A DNA stretch of 34,981 nt from Aestuariivita boseongensis. GTDB lineage: Bacteria; Pseudomonadota; Alphaproteobacteria; Rhodobacterales; Rhodobacteraceae. The position numbers and the translations under genes are program-made. Numbering within the stretch: the first letter of the stretch is position 1; each line of letters begins with the position of its first letter. The notes below the pieces were generated by a model. That model made no database searches. It saw nothing but the letters and a program-made list of their open reading frames with translations, and was not told where the DNA came from. Below are positions 1-7,777 of this stretch, in pieces. The DNA lies in the NCBI RefSeq assembly GCF_001262635.1, contig NZ_JXYH01000042.1:1-34981 (forward strand), read 5' to 3'.

Positions 1-604
1 TGTCTTGCGCGGCCGTGGGGCCCAGGTGGCGGGTCAGCTCGCTGCGCATATGGGCGTGCGCCTCGGCGATCTGGTCGGGTGTGGGGGTGAGGCCGGTGCC
101 GATGGCCCAGACCGGTTCATAGGCGATGACGAGCCGGGCGGGGTCGGCCTTTTCCGGCAGCGAGCCCGCGATCTGGTTGGAGAGGATCGCCAGCGTCTCG
201 CCCGCCTCGCGCTGGGCCAGGGTTTCGCCGATGCAGAGGAGGACGACGAGCCCTTCGGTCAGGGCGACCTGTGCTTTGGACTGAACCGTTTTGTCGGTTT
301 CGCCGTGATCGGTGCGGCGTTCAGAATGGCCCAGGATCACATGGGTGGCGCCTGCGTCTTTGAGCATGGCGGCTGAGAGATCGCCGGTATGGGCGCCGGA
401 CGCCTGAGGGTGGCAGTCCTGCGCGCCGATGGCGATGGCGCTGCCTTCAAGCGTCTGCGCGGCGCGCGAGATCAGCGTGGCGGGCGGGCAGATCAGCATA
501 TCGACGGCGGGATCGGGATGGGCGCGGGCGAGGATGGTCAGCTGATCCAGATCGGTTGCGATCCCGTGCATTTTCCAGTTGCCTGCCGCGAGTTTTCGTC
601 TCAT
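1..604 (-). CDS. tpiA: Triosephosphate isomerase, 3' end outside window
   Basis: Interconverts dihydroxyacetone phosphate and glyceraldehyde 3-phosphate in the cytoplasm (glycolysis, gluconeogenesis, Calvin-type cycles). Reading the minus strand from the ATG at 604 gives [14 protein letters not shown], which carries the family's N-terminal Asn-x-Lys substrate-binding motif. Further on come ILGHSERR, with the catalytic His, and [10 protein letters not shown], with the catalytic Glu. About 201 of the usual ~250 residues are present; the last residues visible are [20 protein letters not shown], so the C-terminal quarter lies beyond base 1. A GGGG stretch sits just upstream of the ATG. A weak promoter-like pair, TTGTCT (662-657) and TACCAC (639-634) with 17 bp between, lies in the short gap shared with the divergent oxygenase gene. 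Identification is firm. Confidence 0.97.
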   Translation of the reverse strand, partial: MRRKLAAGNWKMHGIATDLDQLTILARAHPDPAVDMLICPPATLISRAAQTLEGSAIAIGAQDCHPQASGAHTGDLSAAMLKDAGATHVILGHSERRTDHGETDKTVQSKAQVALTEGLVVLLCIGETLAQREAGETLAILSNQIAGSLPEKADPARLVIAYEPVWAIGTGLTPTPDQIAEAHAHMRSELTRHLGPTAAQD

Positions 605-673
605 GCCCATCCCCTGTTTCTTTGCTGCAACCCGTGGTAGCACCGCGCCAATCCACAGACAACGGGATTGGAT

Positions 674-1588
674 ATGGGTGAGATACCTCAGCTGGATGCG
701 CGCAAGCTGGCGGCGCGCGATGCGGGCGAACTGGCGCGGCTGCGTGCGGCTGCTGAAACGATCGGGTTTGTGACCGTGGCAGGCACCGCGCTGGATGCGG
801 AGCGGGTGGGGCGGGTCTTTGACGCCTATCGCCGGTTCTTTGCCGCGCCCGGACCTGTGAAACAGGCCGTGGATATGGCGCGTACCGGGGCCAATCGCGG
901 CTGGGGCGGGCCGGGATCGGAACAGGTGAACCCCGAGGCCAATCCCGATTACAAGGAAGTGTTCGATTGCGGGTATGAATTGCCCGAGGGGCATCCGCTG
1001 GCCGCGCGTGGGCTTTCGGTATACGCGCCCAATCAATGGCCCGATCTTCCGGGGTTTCGCAGCGAGATCGAAGGGTATTTCGACGCCGCGCGCGCCGTGG
1101 CGATGGATCTTTTGCGCGCGATTGCCGTGGCGATGGGCGAGGATGAGGCCAGTTTCGATGCGGCGTTCGATGCGCCCATGGCGCTGCTCAGGGGTAATTA
1201 TTATCCTGCGCGGCCTGATTGGGCGGGGGCGAAGGATTTCGGGATCGCGGCCCATACCGATTACGGCTGCCTGACGCTTCTGGCCACGGATGGCACGCCC
1301 GGGCTGGAGGTGCTGAACCGGGATGAAGAGTGGGTGCCGGTGAAGGCGGAGCCCGGGGTCTTCGTGATCAATTTCGGCGAGATGCTGGAGATGTGGACCG
1401 GCGGGCGGGTGAAGGCCACCTTGCACCGCGTTGTCGGTGGGCCGGAGGAACGGCTGTCGGTGCCTTTGTTTTTCAACCCGGCCTGGGACACGAATGTGGC
1501 CCCGCCGGGATCGGGTGAGGAGATCCTGGCCGGTCCCCATCTGACGCGCCGGTTCGAGGAGACCTATCTGCATCTGCAGGAGGGGTGA
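674..1588 (+). CDS. Isopenicillin N synthase-family 2OG-Fe(II) oxygenase
   Basis: 304-residue non-heme iron oxygenase of the plant-type/IPNS superfamily. The double-stranded beta-helix iron site is complete: H194 and D196 in AAHTDYGCLTLLA and H251 in TLHRVV. The 2-oxoglutarate-anchoring Arg-x-Ser follows as R260-L-S262, ahead of VPLFFNPAWD. The N-terminal half matches the DIOX_N type (YRRFFAAP, GSEQVNPEANPDYKEVFDCG). These motifs say what chemistry is possible but not the substrate; members act on small metabolites and amino-acid derivatives. I chose the ATG at 674 over a TTG two codons earlier; no strong ribosome-binding site is visible for either. It is divergent from tpiA and ends facing the TfoX-like gene, so it is probably monocistronic. 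Confidence 0.88.
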   Translation: MGEIPQLDARKLAARDAGELARLRAAAETIGFVTVAGTALDAERVGRVFDAYRRFFAAPGPVKQAVDMARTGANRGWGGPGSEQVNPEANPDYKEVFDCGYELPEGHPLAARGLSVYAPNQWPDLPGFRSEIEGYFDAARAVAMDLLRAIAVAMGEDEASFDAAFDAPMALLRGNYYPARPDWAGAKDFGIAAHTDYGCLTLLATDGTPGLEVLNRDEEWVPVKAEPGVFVINFGEMLEMWTGGRVKATLHRVVGGPEERLSVPLFFNPAWDTNVAPPGSGEEILAGPHLTRRFEETYLHLQEG

Positions 1589-1602
1589 GGGCGCGCGCAA
1601 AG

Positions 1603-1620
1603 TGTTTCGCGCGCGAAACA
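1603..1620. repeat. 18-bp perfect palindrome at a convergent gene junction
   Basis: TGTTTCGCGCGCGAAACA reads the same on both strands. It lies 15 bp after the oxygenase stop and 26 bp before the end of the TfoX-like gene on the other strand. It has no loop and no T-tract, so a classical terminator is only one reading; a protein-binding palindrome is the other. Confidence 0.6.
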
Positions 1621-1646
1621 ATCGCTCAAATTTTATCGGTCTTCAG

Positions 1647-1970
1647 TCAGAGATCCGCGAGCGCCCGGCGTGCCCAGTCGCATGCGGCGTCGGGGTCGTC
1701 GAGTAGGTCTTCCGGCATGGTCCAATAGGGCATGGAGGAGGCCGCGCCATCCTTGCGGGTATAGGTCCAGGGCGCCCAGCCAGCCTGTTCAAAAGCCGCC
1801 GGCATGTTGCCTGCGCCTTTTAGTTTGAGGCTGCCGTCGCTCATCAGAATGGCGAAGATCGTGTCGCCCGCGTAAATGCCCAAGCCCCCGAACATCTTGC
1901 GGGTGGTCACAGGGCCCAGATCGGAAAAGAGGTCGGTGACGAAGGCGATCTGTTCGTCGCTGACGGCCAT
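1647..1970 (-). CDS. TfoX/Sxy N-terminal domain protein
   Basis: 107-residue cytoplasmic protein made of the TfoX N-terminal domain alone. It shows the family hallmark RKMFGGLGIY near residue 24, then FAILMSDGSLKLKG and a C-terminal segment PYWTMPEDLLDDPDAACDWA. The full-length competence regulator Sxy has a second, C-terminal helical domain that is absent here, so a competence role should not be assumed; in alphaproteobacteria such single-domain proteins are common and uncharacterised. Its ATG shares one base with the TGA of the upstream Fe-S gene (TGATG, 1972-1968), which indicates translational coupling in a two-gene unit. Confidence 0.85.
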   Translation of the reverse strand: MAVSDEQIAFVTDLFSDLGPVTTRKMFGGLGIYAGDTIFAILMSDGSLKLKGAGNMPAAFEQAGWAPWTYTRKDGAASSMPYWTMPEDLLDDPDAACDWARRALADL

Positions 1971-2350
1971 CAGCGCTGGGTCATCTCGGCGTTGAGTTCG
2001 TCGATATCCTTGAACTTGATCGATTCCCCGCAGCCGCAGGCATCGGCCACGTTGGGGTTGTTGAAGCGGAAGCCCGATTCCAGCAGGCTCACTTCATAGT
2101 CGATCTCGGTCCCGAAGAGGAACATCTGCGCCATGGGAGCGATCATCACCCGCGCGCCGTCCTGTTCGACCACCTCGTCATTGGGGTCCTGTTCGGCCAC
2201 GTATTCCATCGTGTATTCCATGCCCGCACAGCCGCCTTTCTTGACGCCGATGCGCAGGCCGGAATGGCCTTCTTTCTGCATCAGTTTCACGATCTGCGCG
2301 GTGGCGCGGTCGGTGAGTGTGACAGCCTGCTTTCCTGGAATGCCGAACAT
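1970..2350 (-). CDS. HesB/IscA-type iron-sulfur assembly protein
   Basis: 126-residue A-type carrier that accepts and hands on Fe-S clusters. The three expected cysteines are present: one in KKGGCAGMEY near residue 41 and the C-terminal Cys-Gly-Cys in ADACGCGESIKF. The length and the FRFNNPNVADACGCG segment match the SufA/ErpA/IscA family; which subtype it is cannot be told from sequence reading alone. AAAGGAGA lies just upstream of the ATG, giving a strong start, and a good promoter precedes it. The gene is translationally coupled to the downstream TfoX-domain gene. A SUF-associated protein is encoded just upstream on the same strand but is separated by a terminator. Fe-S clients in this window include IspG. 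Confidence 0.93.
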   Translation of the reverse strand: MFGIPGKQAVTLTDRATAQIVKLMQKEGHSGLRIGVKKGGCAGMEYTMEYVAEQDPNDEVVEQDGARVMIAPMAQMFLFGTEIDYEVSLLESGFRFNNPNVADACGCGESIKFKDIDELNAEMTQR

Positions 2351-2371
2351 GGGCGGATCTCCTTTGTGGGT

Positions 2372-2400
2372 AATCTAGGCGTTTGGGCGGGCTGGCTCAA
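2372..2400 (-). promoter_or_regulatory. Sigma70-type promoter for the HesB/TfoX unit
   Basis: On the minus strand TTGAGC (2400-2395) and TAGATT (2377-2372) are separated by exactly 17 bp, with the ATG at 2350 a short leader away. It follows the terminator of the SUF-associated gene, consistent with a separate unit. Identified by eye only. Confidence 0.6.
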
Positions 2401-2428
2401 GGGGGATAAGATAGATTTGGGATACATG

Positions 2429-2454
2429 AAAACAGCCCGGCCGCATGGGCCGGG
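2429..2454 (-). terminator. Rho-independent terminator of the SUF-associated gene
   Basis: A 7-bp GC-only stem, CCCGGCC (2436-2442) with GGCCGGG (2448-2454), closes a 5-nt loop. On the minus strand it is followed by CTGTTTT. It lies 60 bp past the stop of the DUF59 gene and before the promoter of the HesB gene. Confidence 0.75.
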
Positions 2455-2514
2455 TGTTCGTCATGTTACCAGTTGCCGGGTGATTGACCGGGCGGGTCGC
2501 GCGGGACGGCAGGC

Positions 2515-2892
2515 TTACATGAAGCCCAGTTCAAGCCGTGCCTCGTCGCTCATCATGTCCATGCCCCAGGGCGGCTCCCAGGTGAGTTCGACATCAACCT
2601 GTTTGACGCCCGGAATGGGTTCGATTGCATCGGCAACCCAGCCTGGCATTTCACCGGCAACCGGGCAGCCCGGCGCGGTGAGGGTCATGATAATCCGAAC
2701 CTCGTTTTCGTCATTGATATCAATGGTGTATACAAGGCCCAGCTCATAGATATTGACCGGGATTTCGGGGTCATAGACGCTGCGGCAGGCGTCGACGATC
2801 TGGTCGTAAAGCGGGTGATCTGTGGACGAGGGTGCAATCAGCGGAGCGCCTTCAAGCGGTTCGCCTTGCATATTCATCGGGGACTGATCCAT
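2515..2892 (-). CDS. SUF-associated DUF59 (MIP18-type) Fe-S assembly protein
   Basis: 125-residue protein of the DUF59/FeS assembly SUF-associated type, implicated in maturation of Fe-S proteins. The core shows YDPEIPVNIYELGLVY, then IIMTLTAPGCPVAGEMPGWV with the conserved Cys, and VELTWEPPWGMDMMSDEAR. The first ~25 residues (MDQSPMNMQGEPLEG...) are a low-complexity leader. I chose the ATG at 2892 because GAGG sits seven bases upstream and a promoter is well placed for it; the reading frame stays open further upstream but without domain similarity. In many alphaproteobacteria this gene closes a suf operon. Here the next gene on the same strand is an A-type carrier in its own unit, and no sufBCDS is in view. 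Confidence 0.92.
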   Translation of the reverse strand: MDQSPMNMQGEPLEGAPLIAPSSTDHPLYDQIVDACRSVYDPEIPVNIYELGLVYTIDINDENEVRIIMTLTAPGCPVAGEMPGWVADAIEPIPGVKQVDVELTWEPPWGMDMMSDEARLELGFM

Positions 2893-2919
2893 GGCTGCCT
2901 CATGTCTTTCCTGAGTGAA

Positions 2920-2948
2920 TATATAGGGAAATGCGCGGGAAGGGTAAA
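2920..2948 (-). promoter_or_regulatory. Promoter for the DUF59 gene
   Basis: On the minus strand TTTACC (2948-2943) and TATATA (2925-2920) are 17 bp apart, giving a leader of about 20 nt before the ATG at 2892. Visual call. Confidence 0.5.
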
Positions 2949-3075
2949 GGGCGGCTTCCCTTGCAGCGCGGGAAAAGCTGAAGGCCCGCAAGGAAATGCC
3001 GCGTATTCGTTTCGAACTGCGTCTTTTCGCGCCGTATCTGTGGGGCCCGGAGTTGCCGGTGGCACGCAACTGTCA

Positions 3076-3105
3076 TTGACAGGAAGGGAATACCTGCGGT
3101 TTTAT
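3076..3105 (+). promoter_or_regulatory. Promoter for the small exported protein
   Basis: A consensus TTGACA (3076-3081) is followed 18 bp later by TTTTAT (3100-3105); the ATG is at 3137. The rest of the 244-bp divergent gap (2893-3136) shows nothing else I can name. Confidence 0.6.
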
Positions 3106-3136
3106 CTGTGCATTGGTACTTAAGAGGTAATTCACA

Positions 3137-3535
3137 ATGTTAGCAATTAAGCAGAAATTGCGCCTTCTTTCCATGACCTGTGCCGTACCGGCGTTGATGG
3201 CGGGGCCTGCAATGGCGGACCCCTCGGTCGGATTTGGCCTTTCGATCAAATTTGGCAGCGGCGTGGTTGAAACCGGTGTCGGGATACGTGTGTTTTCCGA
3301 TGACGAGGAGGATACCGGCGCGGCGTCCATTGGCCTTGACTACATGTTCCAGAGCCAAAGCTGGCGCGGAACTGTTGGGGTCGCGTATCTGGGTGACAAC
3401 TGGTTTGCCGGTCTGGATCTGGGCTTTGGCCTGTCGGGAAGCGGTATGGACTTTGGCGTCAGCCTGGGTGGCGTGGATACAGAAGCGCCCGCAGCGCCGC
3501 CAGCTCCGCAGCAGCCAGCCCCCTACACGTTCTGA
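3137..3535 (+). CDS. Small exported glycine-rich beta-strand protein
   Basis: 132 residues, family not recognised. An N-terminal signal peptide (basic MLAIKQKLR, hydrophobic core, predicted cleavage after AMA before DPS near residue 27) sends it across the inner membrane. The mature part alternates small and hydrophobic residues (VGFGLSIKFGSG, GVGIRVFSDD, ASIGLDYMFQ, TVGVAYLGDNWFAGLDLGFGL), which looks like short amphipathic beta-strands of an outer-membrane or surface protein, but it is too short for a full porin barrel. It ends in a Pro/Ala/Gln tail (APPAPQQPAPYTF). GAGG precedes the ATG. The glycosyltransferase-like gene follows after 75 bp in the same direction and may be cotranscribed. 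Confidence 0.75.
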   Translation: MLAIKQKLRLLSMTCAVPALMAGPAMADPSVGFGLSIKFGSGVVETGVGIRVFSDDEEDTGAASIGLDYMFQSQSWRGTVGVAYLGDNWFAGLDLGFGLSGSGMDFGVSLGGVDTEAPAAPPAPQQPAPYTF

Positions 3536-3610
3536 TCAGATCGATGTTGCGCGACGCCAGGCTGCGCTCTGCAAGCGGGGTGCGCTGGTGGAGGGAGGTG
3601 AAGCGCAGGT

Positions 3611-4849
3611 ATGCGTGAGCCTTCCCGGCGCGTTTTGCTGTGCTGTGAGACCGGTCACGGCAGCGGGCATGTCACGACCCTGGCCACGGTCGCGCGGGCG
3701 CTTGGTCCGGGGTATCCCTGTCAGGCGATCATTCCCGAGATGGACCGGGCTGATGTTCTCAGCCCCGTCTGCGCACGCGTGGATCGCGGCGCGGTGTTGG
3801 CGCGCCTGCCGGGGCGGCCAGCGGCGGGTGCGTTCAACTGGGCCGTCTGGCTGGACAATCGCGGCTATGGCGAGCCTGAGGTCCTGAAGGCACAGTTCGA
3901 CTGGTGGGCTTTGGCGCTGCAGACAATCAAGCCCGCCCTTGTCGTGGCGGATTATGCACCCACGGCGCTTTTGGCCGCCCGTGCGCTGGGTATTCCCACG
4001 GTGGCTGTTGGCGCCGCTTTTGGTTCGCCTCCTGCCACCTTGCCGTGCTTTCCGGAACTGCTGAGCCGAGATCAGGCCGCGCTGCTTGCGCCGGTGTCCG
4101 GGGAGCCAGCCCCGTCTGAGGACGCGATTTGCGCGTGCGTGAATGCAACGCTGGGCCCGCTTGGTGTGCCGCCACTGGCGCGGCTTCCTGAGGTCTATGC
4201 CGCCGATCTGTCATTGCCTCATGGCGTCTCGATCTGGGACCCGTATGACGGGGCCCGTAATCTCCCGCTTGTGTTGCCCTTTGATTCCATGCCGCCCTTG
4301 TCAGGGGGATCGGGCGAGGAGATCTTCATCTATTTTTCAGGGTTGGAACTGACCGAGCCCGCCATCCAGGACGCGCTGTGCCGCTTGCCGTTCAAAGCCT
4401 GTCTTGTGGCACCGGGTCTGACGCCTGACATGGCCAGGCGTTTGCAGGAAAATCCCTGCCTTTCGATCGCACCGGCGCCGCTGCCCCGCGAAGAAATCGT
4501 GCGCCGCAGCCGCATGGTTCTGTGCGCCGGGCAGGCCGGAACGCTTGCGCTTGCGGTGCTGGCCGGCTTGCCGGTTGTCGCGCTGCCGATGCATCACGAG
4601 CAATTGTCCAACGCCCTGCGCGCCGCCGAAGGTCTGACTTCGGTGCGCATGGTACCGAAAAAGAAGCGGAGTGCTGAGACCATACTCGACATCATATCCG
4701 AGCTTTGGGAGCGGTCTGCCATTGCAGCGGCGGCAAAGCTTGCTGCAATGGATCTGCGCGACGGCTATGACGGGGCTGCGCAACACGCATATCGCAAGGC
4801 GATCCTTGCGATGATGCGGGACAAAGGGGGGGGCGGCGCGCGCCTGTGA
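3611..4849 (+). CDS. GT-B fold glycosyltransferase-like protein
   Basis: 412 residues. The N-terminal half opens with a strand followed by the Gly-rich turn GHGSGHVTTLATVARALG, the acceptor-side signature seen in UGT/MurG-like GT-B enzymes. The C-terminal half contains CAGQAGTLALAVLAGLPVVALPMHHEQLSNA, matching the nucleotide-sugar-binding region of GT1/MurG-like enzymes (a G-x-G-T turn, a hydrophobic segment, then P-x-x-x-EQ-x-x-N). No signal peptide or membrane segment is evident, so a cytosolic or membrane-peripheral enzyme is likely. Donor and acceptor cannot be inferred. GGAGG lies about 12 bp before the ATG, slightly long spacing, so a nearby alternative start is possible. It faces the porin gene across a shared terminator. 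Confidence 0.75.
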   Translation: MREPSRRVLLCCETGHGSGHVTTLATVARALGPGYPCQAIIPEMDRADVLSPVCARVDRGAVLARLPGRPAAGAFNWAVWLDNRGYGEPEVLKAQFDWWALALQTIKPALVVADYAPTALLAARALGIPTVAVGAAFGSPPATLPCFPELLSRDQAALLAPVSGEPAPSEDAICACVNATLGPLGVPPLARLPEVYAADLSLPHGVSIWDPYDGARNLPLVLPFDSMPPLSGGSGEEIFIYFSGLELTEPAIQDALCRLPFKACLVAPGLTPDMARRLQENPCLSIAPAPLPREEIVRRSRMVLCAGQAGTLALAVLAGLPVVALPMHHEQLSNALRAAEGLTSVRMVPKKKRSAETILDIISELWERSAIAAAAKLAAMDLRDGYDGAAQHAYRKAILAMMRDKGGGGARL

Positions 4850-4866
4850 TGCCCGAGCGCGGAACA

Positions 4867-4896
4867 AGGCCGCGCCCCTCTGGCAAGACGCGGCCT
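4867..4896. terminator. Hairpin between convergent GT and porin genes
   Basis: AGGCCGCG (4867-4874) pairs perfectly with CGCGGCCT (4889-4896) across a 14-nt loop. On the minus strand the stem is followed by TGTTCC, on the plus strand by GAGATC, so it best serves the porin transcript but could act both ways. Confidence 0.5.
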
Positions 4897-4910
4897 GAGA
4901 TCGTGGCGGA

Positions 4911-6026
4911 TCAGAAGCTTATCCGTGCGCCCAAGACAACGCTTTGCGCATCTTGATAGGATGTCGCCGAAACGTCGTCATAGCTGTATTGGCGATAGCC
5001 GAAATAGGCCTCGATATTGTGGTTGTCGAAGTCTTGCACGATGCCGATGCCAAAGCTTTCCGCGTCATCGCCGAGCGATACGAAATCGGACCCCGAATAA
5101 TAGTCGATCGAGACCGCCGTTTCGCCGATGGGCAGGACGTTCATCCGATAGCCGAACTTGGCGTAATGGTAATCCCCGCCCGTGTTGCGGTCGCCTGCAG
5201 CGAAGGTGGCGTTAAAGCCCGAGGGCATGGCAACCGTGATCGACCCGAACACATCTTCGCGATCAGGAGACCCGTCGCGTTCGCGAACCTGGTAGCCAAG
5301 GCCTGCCTCAATCTCCATGCCGCCGGAAATCTCGGCCTCGTATCCCAGACCCACATCATAGAAGTCATCCGAGTTGCCCCGTGTCAGGATGTCCTGGCCA
5401 TAGGCTACGCTGAGTGTGAAGCCGCTGAAATTCGGGGTGTCATAGCGGATCCGGCCCCGGCGGCTGCCGTCGAGATTGGCGAATGCGTCACCGATCTGGA
5501 TGCCCGAGAGCGCGCCGCCGGTTGTGCGCAATTCAAACCCGCCGGCGATATCTCCGATAGAGACGGATGTGGCCAGGCCCGTACCTGAGAGCGACCGATC
5601 CCCGATCCCGTCCGAGGCCATGCTGCCCTGACCGAAATAGAACGTGCCGGCGCGCGCGGTTTCAAACTGCAAATCCACGTGACGCAGATCGGTGCGATCC
5701 CATTCGATGCCGCCGGGTGTCATGGTTTGGCTGATGCCGCTGGTGGGGCGCAAACCCAGACCGCTTTCAAAGCGGAAGCGCAGTTCATTTTCGCCAAAGG
5801 GTTGGCGAAGCAAAAAGCCCACGCGTGTGTTGGACGCCGCATTGTCCGCGAACGTGTTCGTGGTTGTCCCGCCATCGTCGAAGGACAGGTACGAAGGGTT
5901 GAACTGGCCATAAAAGGTGACTGAACCGCCCGAGGCGTTTTCATAAGTGGGGCCTGCAAATGCCGGGGTCGCAAGCGCTGCGCAGAGCGCTGTGGCCGAC
6001 AGGGCAGCTGATGTCCGAGATGTCAT
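4911..6026 (-). CDS. Outer-membrane porin
   Basis: 371-residue beta-barrel protein of the alphaproteobacterial general porin type, letting small hydrophilic solutes cross the outer membrane. The start at 6026 (MTSRTSAALSATALCAALATPAFAG) gives a clean signal peptide cleaved after AFA, with AAGGAGA upstream; the frame continues further upstream but without a signal sequence. The mature chain begins with VTFYGQFNPSYLSFDDGG, has the porin-typical GTFYFGQGSMASDG segment, alternating-strand repeats (GFTLSVAYGQD, YDVGLGYEAE, MEIEAGLGYQVRERDG) and ends in GARISF, the terminal Phe expected for BAM recognition. It stands alone between a shared terminator and a 181-bp upstream gap; 6101-6122 in that gap has a TTTCCG/CGGAAA dyad whose role I cannot assign. 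Confidence 0.93.
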   Translation of the reverse strand: MTSRTSAALSATALCAALATPAFAGPTYENASGGSVTFYGQFNPSYLSFDDGGTTTNTFADNAASNTRVGFLLRQPFGENELRFRFESGLGLRPTSGISQTMTPGGIEWDRTDLRHVDLQFETARAGTFYFGQGSMASDGIGDRSLSGTGLATSVSIGDIAGGFELRTTGGALSGIQIGDAFANLDGSRRGRIRYDTPNFSGFTLSVAYGQDILTRGNSDDFYDVGLGYEAEISGGMEIEAGLGYQVRERDGSPDREDVFGSITVAMPSGFNATFAAGDRNTGGDYHYAKFGYRMNVLPIGETAVSIDYYSGSDFVSLGDDAESFGIGIVQDFDNHNIEAYFGYRQYSYDDVSATSYQDAQSVVLGARISF

Positions 6027-6207
6027 GCTTGGGGTCTCCTTGGGATTGGTGAAGGGGACGTAAGTACCGTGGCCCAAATGTGAACGAAGCTTTTGTGAAG
6101 ATTTCCGCACAGGCGGCTTACGGAAATGCACAGAAGACCTTGCACGCCTTGGCAAGCGGCAGGATTTGGCGCAGAAGGCGCGGACTTGTGAAAGATGAGG
6201 CCTGCCC

Positions 6208-7338
6208 ATGGCTGCGACATTCGAATTTCAACTGAACGCCACGGATGGGGCGGCGCGCACCGGGGTGATCCGAACCCCGCGCGGTGAGATCCGCACGCCT
6301 GCCTTCATGCCGGTGGGCACAGCCGCGACGGTCAAGGCGATGATGCCCGAAAGCGTGCGCCAGACCGGTGCGGATATCATTCTGGGCAACACCTATCACC
6401 TGATGCTGCGCCCTACGGCCGAACGGATCGACCGGCTGGGCGGCTTGCACAGGTTCATGAACTGGGACGGGCCGATCCTGACCGATAGCGGGGGCTTTCA
6501 GGTGATGAGCCTTGCGGGCCTGCGCAAGCTGACCGAAGAGGGCGTGACCTTCAAATCCCATATCGACGGGTCGAAACATGCGCTGACACCGGAACGGTCG
6601 ATGGAGATCCAGCGCCTTCTGGGCAGCGATATCGTGATGTGTTTCGATGAATGCCCCGCCTTGCCCGCGGACCGGGACCGCATCGCGCAAAGCATGCGCC
6701 TGTCGATGCGCTGGGCCAAGCGGTCGCGTGAGGCGTTTGGAGACCGGCCGGGCCATGCGCTGTTCGGTATCCAGCAGGGCGGGCTGGAAGAGGATCTGCG
6801 CGCCGAAAGCGCCGGGGCTTTGCAGGAGATCGGATTTGAAGGCTATGCCATTGGCGGCCTGGCCGTGGGCGAGGGGCAGGAGGCGATGTTCGGCTGTCTG
6901 GATTATGCGCCGGGGCAATTACCCGCCGACAAGCCGCGATACCTGATGGGTGTGGGCAAGCCCGATGACATCGTGGGCGCCGTGGCGCGTGGCATCGACA
7001 TGATGGATTGCGTGTTGCCCTCACGCTCGGGGCGGACGGGGCAGGTATTCACGCGGATGGGTGTGCTGAACATTAAGAACGCGCGCCATCAGGATGATCC
7101 GCGCCCGCTGGATGAAAACTGCGGCTGCCCGGCCTGCCGGAATTACTCGCGCGCTTATCTGCATCATGTGTTTCGCAGCCAGGAGATCATCAGCTCCATG
7201 CTGTTGACCTGGCATAATCTGCAGTATTATCAGGATATTATGTCTGAAATGCGCACCGCAATCGCGCAAGGCACATTCGCGGCGTGGCAGTCCGCGTTTC
7301 ACCGTGGCCGGGAACAGGGCGATATTGATCCTCTGTGA
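6208..7338 (+). CDS. tgt: tRNA-guanine transglycosylase
   Basis: 376 residues. Exchanges guanine-34 for the queuosine precursor preQ1 in tRNAs for Asp, Asn, His and Tyr. Motifs: [13 protein letters not shown] near the N-terminus; D93 in [23 protein letters not shown]; the GIQQGG substrate segment; [17 protein letters not shown], which holds the catalytic Asp; and the zinc site C305, C307, C310 and H336. The length matches bacterial Tgt. GATGAGG precedes the ATG. The two tRNA-Asp(GTC) genes in this window are among its expected substrates, since position 34 of their anticodon is G. The final 26 bases before the stop recur downstream at 7676-7701. Confidence 0.98.
   Translation: MAATFEFQLNATDGAARTGVIRTPRGEIRTPAFMPVGTAATVKAMMPESVRQTGADIILGNTYHLMLRPTAERIDRLGGLHRFMNWDGPILTDSGGFQVMSLAGLRKLTEEGVTFKSHIDGSKHALTPERSMEIQRLLGSDIVMCFDECPALPADRDRIAQSMRLSMRWAKRSREAFGDRPGHALFGIQQGGLEEDLRAESAGALQEIGFEGYAIGGLAVGEGQEAMFGCLDYAPGQLPADKPRYLMGVGKPDDIVGAVARGIDMMDCVLPSRSGRTGQVFTRMGVLNIKNARHQDDPRPLDENCGCPACRNYSRAYLHHVFRSQEIISSMLLTWHNLQYYQDIMSEMRTAIAQGTFAAWQSAFHRGREQGDIDPL
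7309..7334 (+). repeat. Direct repeat, copy 1 (end of tgt)
   Basis: Last 26 bases of tgt before its stop codon, encoding the tail REQGDIDPL. It matches 7676-7701 with one mismatch (A/G at 7314 versus 7681); the copies are 367 bp apart. Confidence 0.9.
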
Positions 7339-7383
7339 TCGGTGGACCGCCGCGCGAGCGGAACAAGTCAAAAGGAGGACGCT

Positions 7384-7584
7384 TTGCCGATCTTTCAAAA
7401 AACCACCCCGCGGGAGATGAAATGGCGCATGGCCATTTTTTCGGTGATTTTCTTTGTGATGATGGCTGTGACGTCCTGGATGGGTGTGCGCAGTACCGGC
7501 ATGATTTTCTTTGTCTTTGGATGCGCTGCGGCGGCTCTGGCGGTGTATTGGGCGCTGCGCGACAAACGCGACAGGCAGGGCTGA
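7384..7584 (+). CDS. 66-residue inner-membrane protein, TTG start
   Basis: Family not recognised. The start is decided by AAAGGAGG ending five bases before a TTG at 7384; the product then begins (M)PIFQKTTPREMKWRM. Two hydrophobic helices follow, about residues 16-30 (AIFSVIFFVMMAVTS) and 35-53 (TGMIFFVFGCAAAALAVYW), with a basic cytoplasmic tail LRDKRDRQG, so both ends are probably inside. It lies 45 bp after tgt in the same direction and may be cotranscribed. The gene sits inside the interval bounded by the repeated tgt end (7309-7334 and 7676-7701), which raises the possibility that it arrived with, or was moved by, a small duplication. Confidence 0.7.
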   Translation: MPIFQKTTPREMKWRMAIFSVIFFVMMAVTSWMGVRSTGMIFFVFGCAAAALAVYWALRDKRDRQG

Positions 7585-7675
7585 TCCCGCACGGCGCGGG
7601 TTTGCGCGGGATCTGGTCGCACCAGGCGTTTGCTGGGGGCGGGTTTGCCGACTGGTGGGCCTCGTCTTAAGGGGG

Positions 7676-7701
7676 CGGGAGCAGGGCGATATTGATCCTC
7701 T
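7676..7701 (+). repeat. Direct repeat, copy 2 (copy of tgt 3' end)
   Basis: 25 of 26 bases match the end of tgt. Read in the same frame it again encodes [10 protein letters not shown] followed by a stop (TAG instead of TGA), but no tgt coding sequence precedes it. The bases between the small membrane gene and this copy (7585-7675) show no gene. Confidence 0.9.
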
Positions 7702-7777
7702 TTAGCGTCATTTCGTTGATTTCATTGAGATGTTCTCTCATGGTGGCGGCGCAGAAGACGCGAAGAAGGACCATCCG

